Shown here: positions 51,071 to 60,613 of the stretch, piece after piece
Layout: every line of letters starts with the position of its first letter
Numbering within the stretch: position 1 is the first letter of the stretch
Assembly: GCA_027886905.1 (NCBI GenBank)
Contig: JAPCJO010000003.1
Location: forward strand, 1 to 64,000
Direction: 5' to 3'
Source: Nitrososphaerota archaeon
GTDB taxonomy: Archaea; Thermoproteota; Nitrososphaeria; Nitrososphaerales; Gagatemarchaeaceae
DNA length: 64,000 nucleotides
The notes under the pieces: generated by a model
Told to the model about the DNA's origin: nothing
Database searches by the model: none
What the model saw: only the letters and a program-made list of their open reading frames with translations
Position numbers and translations under genes: made by a program

Positions 51071-51209
51071 AAGCCAAGTTTCCTTTGAATGATATTTATG
51101 AATTCCGGAACCGGGGTTCGTGCCGCCCCCTCGGGCTAGCGAGAGGGACGGCCTCCTTCGTTGAAATTGGCCGGGCTCGGAGGCCCGGCGCTAAGGAAGG
51201 TCGCCGGCC

Positions 51210-52703
51210 TTACGTCTTTGCGGCCGGCTTCATCTCAGCCATAGGCTCCTCGTCCTGGGGCTCTATCTCCTCGCCGTGGATGGCGATGTCGCCTTCCAGG
51301 AGCTCCTTGTCGCTCATCTTCAGGGGCATGAAGATCCCTATGAGCTTCCATATTCCGAAGGTCACGACGAAGCTGTAGACTATGACGACCAGCGCCGCCA
51401 CAATCTGAATCCCGAGCAGGCTCCACCCTCCGAACGCAGCCCCGGTGAGCCCGGGGTAGACGTACTGGGTCACCGCGGGGTCCGCGAGTATCCCGGTCAG
51501 TATGCCGCCCGTCAGCCCGGCGACTCCGTGCGCAGGGAAGACTCCCAGCGCGTCGTCTATCTTCATTCTCGGGAGGAGCTTGTATGTGGCCAGCCATGGG
51601 ACCGTGCCGCCCGCGATGCCGAGGACTATGGCTCCCCAACCGCTGACGTAGCCGGCCGCCGGGGTGATGGCCACAAGCCCGGTGATTGCGCCGCTCATGG
51701 CGCCGACCAGAGTGGGCTTCTTGAGGAACTGCATGTCCATGAGCATCCACACGATGCAGCTCACCGCCGTCGCCAGGTCGGTGTTGATGACAGCTATTGA
51801 GGCGTCTATGCTAGAGCCGTACGGGTCGCCTCCGTTGAACCCGTTCCAGCCGAGCCACACAAGGCCGCAGCCCACAAAGACCCAGTAGAGGTTGTTGGGC
51901 TTTATTCCTCTGGCCTTGAGCGCCCTAGGACCTATCGCTATGGCCGAGGCGAGCGCCGCGATCCCCGCGTTGAGGTGGATGACGTAGCCGCCTGAGAAGT
52001 CCACAGCTCCCAACTGTGCGAGCCAGCCGCCGGCGAAGAGGGCATAGGCCATCGGGCTGTAGACGAGGAGCGACCACAGAGGGACGAAGATTAGCCACGC
52101 CTTGAAGTTAGTCCTCTCGATGATTGCGCCGACGAAGAGGAGCGGCGTGATTGCGGCGAAGACGAACTGGAACCAGATGACCGTCGAAGTCGGGATGTTG
52201 AGGGCGAGCCCCGCCGGGCCGACCACCGCTTGCGAGCCCTCGGTCAGGCCGTTTGCGACAGAGCTGAGCGGCCCGACGATGCCGTACTTGCCGATGGTCA
52301 CGCTCGCGGGATACCCGAAGCCAAAGTTGTATCCGAGCAGAACCCAGATTACGAGCACCGCAGAGAATCCGTAGAGGCACATCAGCGCGGTGTTTATCGA
52401 GAACTTCTTCCGCGTCAGTCCGCCGTAATAGAGCGTCAGCCCGGGGATGCTCTGCAGCCCCACGAATGTGGCCGCTGTCATCATCCAAGCGTTGCTTCCG
52501 GTGTCCAGCCAGCTAGGAACGGCGGCGGCGGGGAAGCTGTTTAGATTGGCGGGAGGCGTGTACGTCGACTGCGCGAACGCGGGGTGCGCTCCCATCAGGT
52601 ACATCAGGATCGCCAGCGCCATCGCGGCGATGGTGTACTTGCTCGCAAGGAACTTCGTCAATCTCATTGGCGTGCTGTCGGAAAGTGAGGTGGATTCGTT
52701 CAC
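51210..52703 (-). CDS. amt: ammonium transporter Amt
   Basis: About 497 residues with 11 spans after a cleavable-looking signal (ALAILMYLMGAHPAFAQS). Twin pore histidines sit in 'SGGYVIHLNAG' and 'FPAHGVAGLTGG'. 'GNxxWxGWxxFN'-like motif: 'GLVWLGWNGFNGGDP'. The C-terminal tail is longer and acidic. ORF-track start 52727 lies inside the TATA-like CTTATATAAT (52726-52735). GTG 52703 is 28 nt downstream and in frame. It imports ammonium/ammonia; no GlnK gene is adjacent. Confidence 0.93.
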   Translation of the reverse strand: MNESTSLSDSTPMRLTKFLASKYTIAAMALAILMYLMGAHPAFAQSTYTPPANLNSFPAAAVPSWLDTGSNAWMMTAATFVGLQSIPGLTLYYGGLTRKKFSINTALMCLYGFSAVLVIWVLLGYNFGFGYPASVTIGKYGIVGPLSSVANGLTEGSQAVVGPAGLALNIPTSTVIWFQFVFAAITPLLFVGAIIERTNFKAWLIFVPLWSLLVYSPMAYALFAGGWLAQLGAVDFSGGYVIHLNAGIAALASAIAIGPRALKARGIKPNNLYWVFVGCGLVWLGWNGFNGGDPYGSSIDASIAVINTDLATAVSCIVWMLMDMQFLKKPTLVGAMSGAITGLVAITPAAGYVSGWGAIVLGIAGGTVPWLATYKLLPRMKIDDALGVFPAHGVAGLTGGILTGILADPAVTQYVYPGLTGAAFGGWSLLGIQIVAALVVIVYSFVVTFGIWKLIGIFMPLKMSDKELLEGDIAIHGEEIEPQDEEPMAEMKPAAKT

Positions 52704-52886
52704 TTCGCACAGGCTTACCTTGCACATTATATAAGTTTATGCGGATTTACTGCTACATATGATTACCACGTTCATTGAAAATCAGCCATATGTTTAGCAC
52801 CGAACGCGACTTTTTGCACTTCCCTGTTAAAAACGGATTCCTGACCACGGGCGCCTTGCGGAGAGACATGGCCGAACGTAAAGCGG

Positions 52887-53531
52887 ATGCCCACATTCTT
52901 GAACAACCGTTTGCTCCCTCACACCGACATAGACGCTCCGAGCCTGAAGCACGCGGGGACCATCCTCTTCGTCGGAGTGGCCCAGTTCGCGTTCTTCCTC
53001 GTCCTGGCCGAGATACACTACCCGGGCTACGACGTCTCCGTCCAGACCATAAGCGACCTGGGCGCCACGTGCGTTAGGGGCGTCTGCAGGTTCGTCCAGC
53101 CCTCGTCCGACATATTCAACGTCTCTATAGTCATCCTCGGCATAGCGCTCCTCTTCACCGCCTATTTCCTGTGGAAGGGCTGCGGGTCTAAGGCCCTCTC
53201 GTTCTTCGGGGGGCTGGCGGGGATCGGCAGCATGGGGGTCGGGATTTTCAACGAAAGCTACGGCGGCGCGCACGTCTTCTTCTCGGCGCTCACGTTCTTC
53301 TCGATCGGCATCCAAGCCCTTCTCGAGTTCAAGGTGGTGAGGGCCCCGTTCTCCTACTTCTCGGCCGCCGCCGGCGTCATCACCCTGGTGGCCGTCGTCC
53401 TCTACGGGACCGGCACGTACCTCGGCCTCGGCCAGGGAGGGATGGAGAGGATGGTGGTCTACCCGGTGCTCATCGGCGGGCTCGCGTTCGCGGGCTATCT
53501 GATTGCCATGGGCGAAGCCCACACGCTGTAA
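52887..53531 (+). CDS. DUF998 family membrane protein
   Basis: 214 residues with six spans. The family signature is 'YDVSVQTISDLGA' after TM1, followed by a Cys pair (CVRGVC) in the loop and 'VSIVILGIALLFTAYFL'. Function is unknown. It precedes DedA on the same strand with a 33 nt gap. Confidence 0.8.
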   Translation: MPTFLNNRLLPHTDIDAPSLKHAGTILFVGVAQFAFFLVLAEIHYPGYDVSVQTISDLGATCVRGVCRFVQPSSDIFNVSIVILGIALLFTAYFLWKGCGSKALSFFGGLAGIGSMGVGIFNESYGGAHVFFSALTFFSIGIQALLEFKVVRAPFSYFSAAAGVITLVAVVLYGTGTYLGLGQGGMERMVVYPVLIGGLAFAGYLIAMGEAHTL

Positions 53532-53564
53532 GCGCGTCGGAGGCTCACAAGCGCTATAAGGCCC

Positions 53565-54353
53565 GTGGAGGGGAACGGCGAAGACATGACAGAGTCCGGC
53601 CTCCCCACGCGCACCGGCTCTCTTTTTCCCCGCAACAAGTACCTCGCGTTGGTCGCGGTCGCTGCCCTCTGCCTGAGCGTGGTGGGGCTTGTTGACGTCT
53701 TGGGACTGCCTTTCGGGTCCCACGTCGGCGGTGCGGCCGCGTCAGGCTCCCTGTTTTCGATGGGCTTCCTCACCTCCTTCCTCGACATCGGGTACGCGGG
53801 CTTGTTCGTCCTTATGGCGCTGGAGAGCTCCGCGTTCCCCATCCCGAGCGAGATAGTCTTGCCGTTCGCGGGCTACCTGGCCTTCCTAGGCAAGATGAAC
53901 CTGGGGCTCGCTATCGTCGATGCCACGGCCGCAGGCCTCGCCGGGTCGCTGGTCGCTTACTTCGTGGCCCTCAAGCTCGGGCGGCCGGTGGTCTACGGGC
54001 TGCTGGGGAGAATCGGCGTCTCTTCGAGGCAGCTGGACGAAGGAGAGCGCTGGGTCGATTCCAGGGGCGCTTGGAGTGTCTTCATCGGGAGGTTCATCCC
54101 GGGCGTCAGGTCGGTGATATCGATCCCCGCGGGGGTGCTCAGGATGGACCTGAGGCCGTTCGTCGTCCTGACGACCGTGGGCTCGCTGGTCTGGTCGGCC
54201 GCCCTGATCTACGTGGGATACAGGGCCGGCCCGCTCTGGCAGAGCACCCTGGGCTCGGTCTCGGCGTTCGCGGACCAGGCAGCGCTTGTCGTGATAGCGG
54301 CGCTCTCGGTCCTGTATGTGGCATACTATCTGCGGATCATCGGTAGCAGGTGA
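53565..54353 (+). CDS. DedA family membrane protein
   Basis: 262 residues. Core DedA/SNARE-associated domain: 'GLFVLMALESSAFPIPSEIVLPFAGYLA', then 'GRFIPGVRSVISIPAGVLRM', with the E-x-x-x-x-P-x-P and R-F-x-P-x-x-R signatures. DedA proteins are implicated in lipid flipping and membrane homeostasis. It overlaps the GtrA start, so both are translated from one message. Confidence 0.9.
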   Translation: MEGNGEDMTESGLPTRTGSLFPRNKYLALVAVAALCLSVVGLVDVLGLPFGSHVGGAAASGSLFSMGFLTSFLDIGYAGLFVLMALESSAFPIPSEIVLPFAGYLAFLGKMNLGLAIVDATAAGLAGSLVAYFVALKLGRPVVYGLLGRIGVSSRQLDEGERWVDSRGAWSVFIGRFIPGVRSVISIPAGVLRMDLRPFVVLTTVGSLVWSAALIYVGYRAGPLWQSTLGSVSAFADQAALVVIAALSVLYVAYYLRIIGSR

Positions 54354-54844
54354 CAAGCGACTTGCAGTCAGGCAGAAACCCCTCCCTCTTCTCGCTCGCC
54401 TTCCACCATCACTTCACCAAGTTCGCGATAGTCGGCGCGATTGGAATCGTCGTCAACGAAGGGCTCCTGATCCTCATAAAATCCACGGGGGTCTACTTCC
54501 TGACTGCGGGGGCGGTGGCCATAGAGGTCTCCATCCTCTCCAACTTCGTCCTGAACGACCTCTGGACGTTCAGGGACAGGCGGACCGGGAGCGCCGCGGT
54601 CAGACTCGTGAAGTTCAACGCCCTGATGATCGCGGGGCTCGTGCTCAACCTGGCCGTCCTCTACGCCGGGGTCGACTACTTCGGGATGACCCCCGAGGTC
54701 GCCAACCTCGTGGGGATAGCGGCGGCATTCTTCCTGAGGTATGTGCTCAGCGTGAGGTATGCTTGGATGAGGTTAGAGACCATCGAGGAGGGGAAGGCGC
54801 CCATCCCCCAACCGCTGACAGACCCTCAGACTGCAGGTAATTGA
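54350..54844 (+). CDS. GtrA family membrane protein
   Basis: 164 residues, four spans: 'KFAIVGAIGIVVNEGLLILI', 'SILSNFVLNDLWTFRDR' (the conserved N-x-x-W-T-F), 'RLVKFNALMIAGLVLNLAVL', 'GIAAAFFLRYVLSVRYAW'. Closer to the canonical GtrA than the 27.9 kb copy. GTG start overlapping DedA. Probably a lipid-linked sugar carrier. Confidence 0.85.
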   Translation: MTSDLQSGRNPSLFSLAFHHHFTKFAIVGAIGIVVNEGLLILIKSTGVYFLTAGAVAIEVSILSNFVLNDLWTFRDRRTGSAAVRLVKFNALMIAGLVLNLAVLYAGVDYFGMTPEVANLVGIAAAFFLRYVLSVRYAWMRLETIEEGKAPIPQPLTDPQTAGN

Positions 54845-54884
54845 GAAGCAACCGGGCAGAGAGGCCTCACGGCGGCCTCGGCCC

Positions 54885-56276
54885 TCAAGACGCCTTGAGC
54901 GCGGCCACGAGGTCCGAGAGCACCTTCTTCGCGTCCCCGAAGACCATCCACGTGTTGGGGAGGTAGAAGAGCTCGTTGTCCGACCCGGAGAAGCCGGGGC
55001 TCATCGAGCGCTTGATGAAGACCACCGTCTTCGCCTTGTCCACGTTCATGATGGGCATGCCGTAGAGGGGCGAATCTGGCTTGGTGCGCGCGGCCGGGTT
55101 GGTAACGTCGTTGGCGCCAACCACGATAGCGACATCGGTCTCCGGGAATATCGGGTTGATCTTCTCCATCTCCCAGAGCTGGTCGTAGGGGACGTTTGCC
55201 TCTGCGAGCAGGACGTTCATGTGCCCGGGCATCCTTCCCGCGACGGGGTGGATGCCGTACTTGACGTCGATGCCCTTCTCCTGCAGCAGGTCGGAGACCT
55301 CCTTGATCGTGTGCTGTGCCTGGGCAACCGCCATCCCGTACCCTGGGACTATGACCACCGACCTTGCGTTCTCCAGGATGGTGGCGACGTCGCCCGCCGA
55401 GAGCGACTGGACCGGGCGCGCCTGGGTGGCGGCCGCGCCTCCCTCGACCTTCACGACCTTCGCGCCGACGCCGCCGAAGAGCACGTTGGTGAACGACCGG
55501 TTCATGGCCTGGCTCATGATAAGCGCGAGGACGAAGCCCGACGAGCCGTCGAGGGAGCCCGCGACGATGAGGAGCTTGTTGTTGAGGACGAACCCGAGCG
55601 CCGCGGCGGACATGCCCGTGTAGGCGTTGAGTATGGCTATGACAGTCGGCATGTCGGCGCCACCGATTCCCATCACGAGGAGGAATCCGAAGAGGAGTGC
55701 GAAAGCCGCCATTATCGGGAGGGCGAAGGTCTGGGAGGGTTCCGCGACCAGGAACACCCCGACGGCGGCGGAGACCAAGAGTATTGCGATGCTGACGAAG
55801 TTCTTCCCTGGGTAGACGAACGGCCGTCCAGGGATGAGCTCCTGGAGCTTCGCGAACGCGATGCAGCTCCCCGCGAAGGTGAGGAACCCGAGTATCATCT
55901 CCGCCGACAGGACGGATAGAGTGAAGGTGTTGGCCGTGGTGTGGTAGTCGTAGAACTCCGCAGCCCCCACGAGGGCGACCGCGAGAGAGCCGAAGGCCTG
56001 TGACACCGCAGTCCTCTGCGGGAGGGCCGTGGTAGCGACGCGCAGCGCGATGGGCGTCCCGACGACGAACCCTATGAGGATCGCGCCAATCAGGAGGTCG
56101 ATGCGCTGGATTGTGTACGCGGCAAGCGTGGCCGCGACCCCGATGGCCATCCCGAGAGCGGCCGACCTCCCTCCCCACCGGGAGGTCTTGACGTCGCTCA
56201 TGAACCTGAGCGAGAGGATGAAGAGGACTACCGCCGCGACGTAGAGCGCGAGGACGTATGTGGGGTCGAGAGTCAT
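54885..56276 (-). CDS. pntB: NAD(P) transhydrogenase subunit beta
   Basis: 463 residues: an N-terminal membrane domain of about eight to nine spans and a C-terminal NADP-binding domain with 'VVIVPGYGMAVAQAQHTIKEV', 'GIHPVAGRMPGHMNVLLAEANVPYD' and 'GANDVTNPAA'. It couples hydride transfer between NADH and NADP+ to proton flow. It overlaps pntAB by 4 nt at its start. Confidence 0.95.
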   Translation of the reverse strand: MTLDPTYVLALYVAAVVLFILSLRFMSDVKTSRWGGRSAALGMAIGVAATLAAYTIQRIDLLIGAILIGFVVGTPIALRVATTALPQRTAVSQAFGSLAVALVGAAEFYDYHTTANTFTLSVLSAEMILGFLTFAGSCIAFAKLQELIPGRPFVYPGKNFVSIAILLVSAAVGVFLVAEPSQTFALPIMAAFALLFGFLLVMGIGGADMPTVIAILNAYTGMSAAALGFVLNNKLLIVAGSLDGSSGFVLALIMSQAMNRSFTNVLFGGVGAKVVKVEGGAAATQARPVQSLSAGDVATILENARSVVIVPGYGMAVAQAQHTIKEVSDLLQEKGIDVKYGIHPVAGRMPGHMNVLLAEANVPYDQLWEMEKINPIFPETDVAIVVGANDVTNPAARTKPDSPLYGMPIMNVDKAKTVVFIKRSMSPGFSGSDNELFYLPNTWMVFGDAKKVLSDLVAALKAS

Positions 56277-56653
56277 TGCGCCGGCTTCCCCTTCGGCTTT
56301 TCCTTCGGCTTGTTGCTCTTGAAGAGCCGGACGATGCGCTCCACGAGTATGAAGCCGCTGATGATGTTGGTCGAGGCCAGGGCGACGCCAGCGGTTGCGA
56401 GGATCAGGAGAGTCTGGTCGGTGGTCTCGCTCATCACGATCAGCGCCGCGATCATGGAGACGGAGGAGATCGCGTTGGTCAGCGCCATTAGCGGGGTGTG
56501 GAGCAGCCTGGTGACGTGCCGGATGAGCTCTACGCCGAGGAAGGTCGCCATGATGAACACCAGTAGGTTGGTGACGAGGTCCTCCGAGGTGTACGAGATG
56601 GCCGCCGGCGCGCTTGATGTGACCGTCGCGTTGACCGCGAGCTCGAGGATCAT
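56273..56653 (-). CDS. pntAB: NAD(P) transhydrogenase subunit alpha, membrane part (alpha-2)
   Basis: 126 residues with three to four spans ('DLVTNLLVFIMATFLGVELIRHVTRLLHTPLMALTNAISS' contains the family's P-L-M-x-x-T-N-A-I-S-x). The C-terminus is a Lys/Pro-rich tail. ATG overlaps the pntAA stop, and its stop overlaps the pntB start. This split layout is the three-subunit form. Confidence 0.92.
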   Translation of the reverse strand: MILELAVNATVTSSAPAAISYTSEDLVTNLLVFIMATFLGVELIRHVTRLLHTPLMALTNAISSVSMIAALIVMSETTDQTLLILATAGVALASTNIISGFILVERIVRLFKSNKPKEKPKGKPAQ

Positions 56654-57864
56654 GGCTTCTTGGCTCCAGCCGGAGGCGGGGAGGACGACGGCGCCGGGGA
56701 CGCCGGCGCTGCGGGCGCGGCCGCAGCCGCTGCGGCCGGGTCGATGGCCTTGAGCGTCGGCATGTGAACGACCTGGCCCGCGTTGACGACCATCGAGCCC
56801 TTGATCACGTCGTCCTTCGGGTCGATGGCCAGCTTTCCTTCCTTGATCATTATCTGCAACAGCGACGAGATGTTCTTGGAGTAGAGCCTACTGGACTCGG
56901 GTGCCATAGTGGAGGGCAGGTTGAGGGGCCCGTGTATCGTCACCCCGTACTTCACCACCGTCTTGCCCGGCTCGGTGATGGCGCAGTTACCCTTCGCCTC
57001 GGCCGCGAGGTCTACGACCACGGACCCGGGGCGCATGCCCTTGACGGCGTCCTCGGTGATCAGGATGGGCGCCCTCTGGTTGGGGATGAGCGCGGTGGTG
57101 ATCACGACGTCCATCAGCTTGGCGCGCCCCGCCAGGAACTCCTGCTGCTTCTTGGTGAACTCCTCGCCCATCGCCTTTGCGTAGCCGCCGGCGTCCTGGG
57201 CGTCCTTGGCCTCCACGGGCATCTCGGCGAACTTCGCGCCGAGGCTCATGACCTGCTCCTTGACCACGGGCCTGACGTCGTAGGCCTCTACGACCGCCCC
57301 CAGCCTCTTAGCGGTCGCGATCGCCTGGAGCCCGGCGACGCCCGCCCCGAGGATGAAGACCTTGGCGGGAGATATCGTACCGGCGGCGGTCATCATGAGC
57401 GGGAAGAGCTTCGGGACTGTGTCCGCCGCGAGTATCACGGCCTTGTACCCCGCGATGTTCGCCTGCGAGGAGAGCGCGTCCATTGGCTGCGCCCTGCTGA
57501 TGCGCGGGACCAGCTCCATGGCAAACGCGGTGGCCTTGCGGGACGCCAGCCTCTTCACGGTCTCGAGGTTGGCCAGAGGGGAGAGAAACGAGATGGTGGT
57601 GGCGCCCTCCTTGACGAGGGAGGCCTCGTCAGGCGTCGGCGGGGTCACCTTCAGGATTATGTCGGCCTGCGCGTAGAGCGACGCTTGGTCGCTAGCTATC
57701 GTCGCACCGGCGCTCGTGTAGTCGGAGTCAGTGAAGCCCGCGCTCTCGCCAGCGCCCTTCTCGACGACGACGCTGACTCCAGGACCGAACTTGGAGACGG
57801 TCTCCGGGACGACGGAGACGCGCCTTTCGAGGGCCGCCGTCTCTTTCGGGACGCCGACTATCAA
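56650..57864 (-). CDS. pntAA: NAD(P) transhydrogenase subunit alpha, NAD-binding part (alpha-1)
   Basis: 404 residues, soluble: 'VGVPKETAALERRVSVVP', then 'AKVFILGAGVAGLQAIATAKRLGAVVEAYDVRP' (NAD-binding Rossmann) and 'GSVVVDLAAEAKGNCAITEPGK', matching alanine-dehydrogenase-like PntA. An Ala/Pro-rich C-terminal linker follows. The start is TTG 57864, with TATA-like GCTTAATTCC about 30 nt upstream. Confidence 0.94.
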   Translation of the reverse strand: MIVGVPKETAALERRVSVVPETVSKFGPGVSVVVEKGAGESAGFTDSDYTSAGATIASDQASLYAQADIILKVTPPTPDEASLVKEGATTISFLSPLANLETVKRLASRKATAFAMELVPRISRAQPMDALSSQANIAGYKAVILAADTVPKLFPLMMTAAGTISPAKVFILGAGVAGLQAIATAKRLGAVVEAYDVRPVVKEQVMSLGAKFAEMPVEAKDAQDAGGYAKAMGEEFTKKQQEFLAGRAKLMDVVITTALIPNQRAPILITEDAVKGMRPGSVVVDLAAEAKGNCAITEPGKTVVKYGVTIHGPLNLPSTMAPESSRLYSKNISSLLQIMIKEGKLAIDPKDDVIKGSMVVNAGQVVHMPTLKAIDPAAAAAAAPAAPASPAPSSSPPPAGAKKP

Positions 57865-57952
57865 TCGATTAACCCCGACGGGCCTGCGCTATGGGGAATT
57901 AAGCTTAACCTTTTCACCCTCCGTTTGTAAACGTGGCCAGAGGCGCCGAGAT

Positions 57953-59314
57953 TCACTTGGCAAGGTAGTTTTCCACCGTCTCTCCCAGCCAGAGCATCCC
58001 CTTCTCGAAGAAGTCGAGCCGGATGTTCTCGTTGGGCGAGTGGAGGGCGGAGTCCACGGGTGATATTCCGATGTCCAGCCCGGCGACCCCGTACCTTCGG
58101 GTGAACACGTATAGCGGGCCCGTCCCGGCGCTCGAGATCTCTATGGCCGGGTCCTTCTGGAAGACCTCCTTGGCAGCCTTTATCGCGGCCTGGGCGAGGT
58201 CGCTCTTGTAGCTGGTCCTGGCGGCGGGCTCGCTGGTCTCAAACGCGACCTCGACGTCGCCGTAGCCGTTGGCCTTCAGGTACGCGAGGAGCTTGGCGGT
58301 GAGCTCCGCGGGGTCCTGATCGGGGACGAGCCGGAAGTCCATCTTGCAGTGCGCCTCCGCTGGGAGCACCGTCTTGCTCCCTGGCCCGGTGTAGCCCGCC
58401 CAGATGCCCGCGATGTTCGCGGTGGGCCTGGCGACGAGGGACTTCTTAGCCTGGGCGAGCGGCATCCCTGCGGCGAACTCCTTGCTCCCGTATGTCTTGA
58501 GGAGCTCCTGCGCCTCCGAGGGCTGCTCCTCGAGGAGCTTCAGCTCGTCCTCCGCGAGGTCTTTGACCCTGTCGTACCAGCCCGGGATGAGGATCCTCTC
58601 GTGGGGGTCCTTGATGAGGGCGAGGAGCCTCGTGAGCCTCCAGACGGCGCTGGGGAGGGCGGCCGCGTACATGCTGTGGGCGTCCTGCGACAGCGACCTC
58701 ACGGTTAGCTCGAGGTAGATCATCCCCTTGACGCCCAGGCCCACCACGGGCGTGCCGTCGCTGCCTATCTTCCCGTACTCCCAGATGACCGCGTCGGACT
58801 TGAAGAGTTCGGCGTTCTTGTTGATGTACTCCTCCAGGTGGGGGCTTCCGACCTCCTCCTCCCCCTCGAAGCAGAACTTCACGTTGCAGGGCGGCTCTCC
58901 GTTCACCTTGACGTAGGCCTCGATCAGCTTGAGCCGCGAGACGAGCTCTCCCTTGTCGTCCGAGACGCCGCGCCCGTAGAGCCTGCCGTCGCGGACCTCG
59001 GGCTTGAAGGGCGGGGACTTCCAGAGCTCGAGCGGGACCTCTGGCTGGACGTCGTAGTGGTTGTAGAACAGGACCGTCTTGGGCGACCTCGAGGACTTCA
59101 GCTCGCCATAGACGAGCGGCGCGGCGCCCGGGAGCTGGAGCACCCTCGTTGTCCCGCCTATCTCCTCTATCATCGACTTGACGATGACCGCGCACTCGGA
59201 GATGCCCTCCTTCCTGGCGGAGACGCTGGGCTGCGAGGCGAGCCGGACTATCTCCTTGACGAACCGTCCCTGGTTCTCGTGGATATAGTCAGCGACCTTC
59301 TCGTCGTGGACCAT
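57953..59314 (-). CDS. M20 family peptidase (dipeptidase/carboxypeptidase)
   Basis: 453 residues. Metal ligands: His in 'VLFYNHYDVQP', Asp in 'GRGVSDDKGEL', the catalytic Glu pair in 'CFEGEEEVGSPHL', Asp/Glu later, and the final His in 'SPVDSALHSPNENI'. A lid domain of about 110 residues carries the dimerisation strand region. Cytosolic peptide turnover is likely. A TATA-like CTTAATTGG is about 30 nt before ATG 59314. Confidence 0.92.
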   Translation of the reverse strand: MVHDEKVADYIHENQGRFVKEIVRLASQPSVSARKEGISECAVIVKSMIEEIGGTTRVLQLPGAAPLVYGELKSSRSPKTVLFYNHYDVQPEVPLELWKSPPFKPEVRDGRLYGRGVSDDKGELVSRLKLIEAYVKVNGEPPCNVKFCFEGEEEVGSPHLEEYINKNAELFKSDAVIWEYGKIGSDGTPVVGLGVKGMIYLELTVRSLSQDAHSMYAAALPSAVWRLTRLLALIKDPHERILIPGWYDRVKDLAEDELKLLEEQPSEAQELLKTYGSKEFAAGMPLAQAKKSLVARPTANIAGIWAGYTGPGSKTVLPAEAHCKMDFRLVPDQDPAELTAKLLAYLKANGYGDVEVAFETSEPAARTSYKSDLAQAAIKAAKEVFQKDPAIEISSAGTGPLYVFTRRYGVAGLDIGISPVDSALHSPNENIRLDFFEKGMLWLGETVENYLAK

Positions 59315-59379
59315 TGGGAGCTACTGGCGGCAGCCCGCTGCGCCAATTAAGCTTTAGAGCCCGGAGGCCCGGATCGGGG

Positions 59380-60078
59380 TCAGGATATCTTCAGCAGCCC
59401 GTCGCCGTCGACCCTCATCGTGGTCTCGAAGCTCTTCGCGTCGAGGACGGCGACCCCTCCACTCACGAGCCACTGGTGGAACGCCCCGCTCTCGCTCGGG
59501 GCCCTGACCGTGTGGTTGGAGTGGAGTGAGAGCGTCTTCGTCTTCCCCGTGTAGTTCTTGCCGTCGACGGTTATCTTCAGCCTTCCCGGGTTCGGGCTCT
59601 CGAACTTGACCTCCCTCGTGTAGCTCCTGTAGAAGTGGGCCGTGATGACGACGAAGCCGGCCATGCTCACTATGTCCACCGCGTACATGATCAACTGCTG
59701 CGTCCTGTCTATGGTTATCCCCGCGAGGCCGAAGAATAGCAGCACGATGAGCATCGCCATCCCCATCGCGGCTGCCTTGATCCTGTACCCCTCTCCGGGC
59801 AGGAACTCGAAGTACATCCCGTAAAGCGCCCCGAACAAGATCCCAGAAGCGCCCTGGAGGACGGCCAGTGTGGGGATGTTGGTGTTGATCAGAGTGGACA
59901 GGCAGTTCTGTGCCCCATTCGTCCCTGAGCAATATGAAATCGTGGAGAGCGCCTGGAGCGTCGCGCTGCTGAAGGCCTCGAGCAGTCCCCAGTTGACAAG
60001 CCCGACCGCGGCCGCGAAGAAGATGCCGCCCAGTATGCCGGCCTTGGCGCCAGCGAGGCCGGAAGCCGACTCACTCAC
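59380..60078 (-). CDS. membrane protein with C-terminal cytosolic domain
   Basis: 232 residues: four spans in the first 150 residues ('GGIFFAAAVGLVNWGLL', 'ASGILFGALYGMYFEFL', 'AMLIVLLFFGLAGITI', 'MYAVDIVSMAGFVVITAHFY') followed by a beta-rich cytosolic tail. Two cysteines lie in the first external loop (YCSGTNGAQNC). Family unknown. Confidence 0.65.
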   Translation of the reverse strand: MSESASGLAGAKAGILGGIFFAAAVGLVNWGLLEAFSSATLQALSTISYCSGTNGAQNCLSTLINTNIPTLAVLQGASGILFGALYGMYFEFLPGEGYRIKAAAMGMAMLIVLLFFGLAGITIDRTQQLIMYAVDIVSMAGFVVITAHFYRSYTREVKFESPNPGRLKITVDGKNYTGKTKTLSLHSNHTVRAPSESGAFHQWLVSGGVAVLDAKSFETTMRVDGDGLLKIS

Positions 60079-60092
60079 CCCACGCGCGCAGG

Positions 60093-60563
60093 TCAGGAGA
60101 GGGCTGCGAGGACTTCCTGCTCGTGACCGTCGACCTTGACCTTGCGGAAGATATTCAGTATCTTGCCGTCCTTGCCGATGACGAAAGTGGACCTCTCGGT
60201 CCCCCAGTACTTCTTCCCGTAGTTCTCTTTCTCGACCCAGGTGTGGTAGAGCTTGTTGACCTTCAGGTCATCGTCGCTCAGGAGGGTGAAGTTGAGCCCG
60301 TACTTCTTGATGAAGTCGGCGTGCGAGTCGAGCGAGTCCTTGCTCACCCCGAGCACGACCGCGTCCACTGCCCCGAACTTGGGGAGGTTGTCCCTGAAGG
60401 CGCACGCCTCCTTGGTGCAGCCCGACGTGTCGTCCTTCGGATAGAAGTAGAGGACGACGTTCCTGCCCTTGAGGTCGCTCAGCTTTACGCTCTTGCCGCT
60501 CGAAGCCGGCAGCGTAAAGTCCGGCGCCTCGTCGCCTGTCGCCAGTTCGTGGGTGGGAGCCAT
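60093..60563 (-). CDS. bcp: thioredoxin-dependent peroxiredoxin, Bcp/PrxQ type
   Basis: 156 residues; reduces peroxides. 'DFTLPASSGKSVKLSDLKGRNVVLYFYPKDDTSGCTKEACAFRD' holds the peroxidatic Cys and, five residues later, the resolving Cys, as in PrxQ. The closing 'GTERSTFVIGKDGKILNIFRKVK' is standard. It starts at ATG 60563, and the transcript may extend into the 59380 gene. Confidence 0.93.
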   Translation of the reverse strand: MAPTHELATGDEAPDFTLPASSGKSVKLSDLKGRNVVLYFYPKDDTSGCTKEACAFRDNLPKFGAVDAVVLGVSKDSLDSHADFIKKYGLNFTLLSDDDLKVNKLYHTWVEKENYGKKYWGTERSTFVIGKDGKILNIFRKVKVDGHEQEVLAALS

Positions 60564-60613
60564 ATGGTTGCGAGCCGTCCGCGAGCGGCCACTAGTAAAA
60601 CCTTAGTGGCTCG

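Noticed and set aside
52807-52829. An eighth possible copy of the 23-bp element upstream of amt (minus strand, about 16 of 23 positions like copy 5b)
   Set aside because: No TATA-like box follows after 6 nt, and amt has its own TATA-like box about 80 nt further downstream; probably chance.
54826-56178. 450-aa minus-strand ORF
   Set aside because: Out-of-frame shadow of pntB; Arg/His/Gly-rich composition.
56764-57930. 388-aa plus-strand ORF
   Set aside because: Antisense shadow of pntAA.
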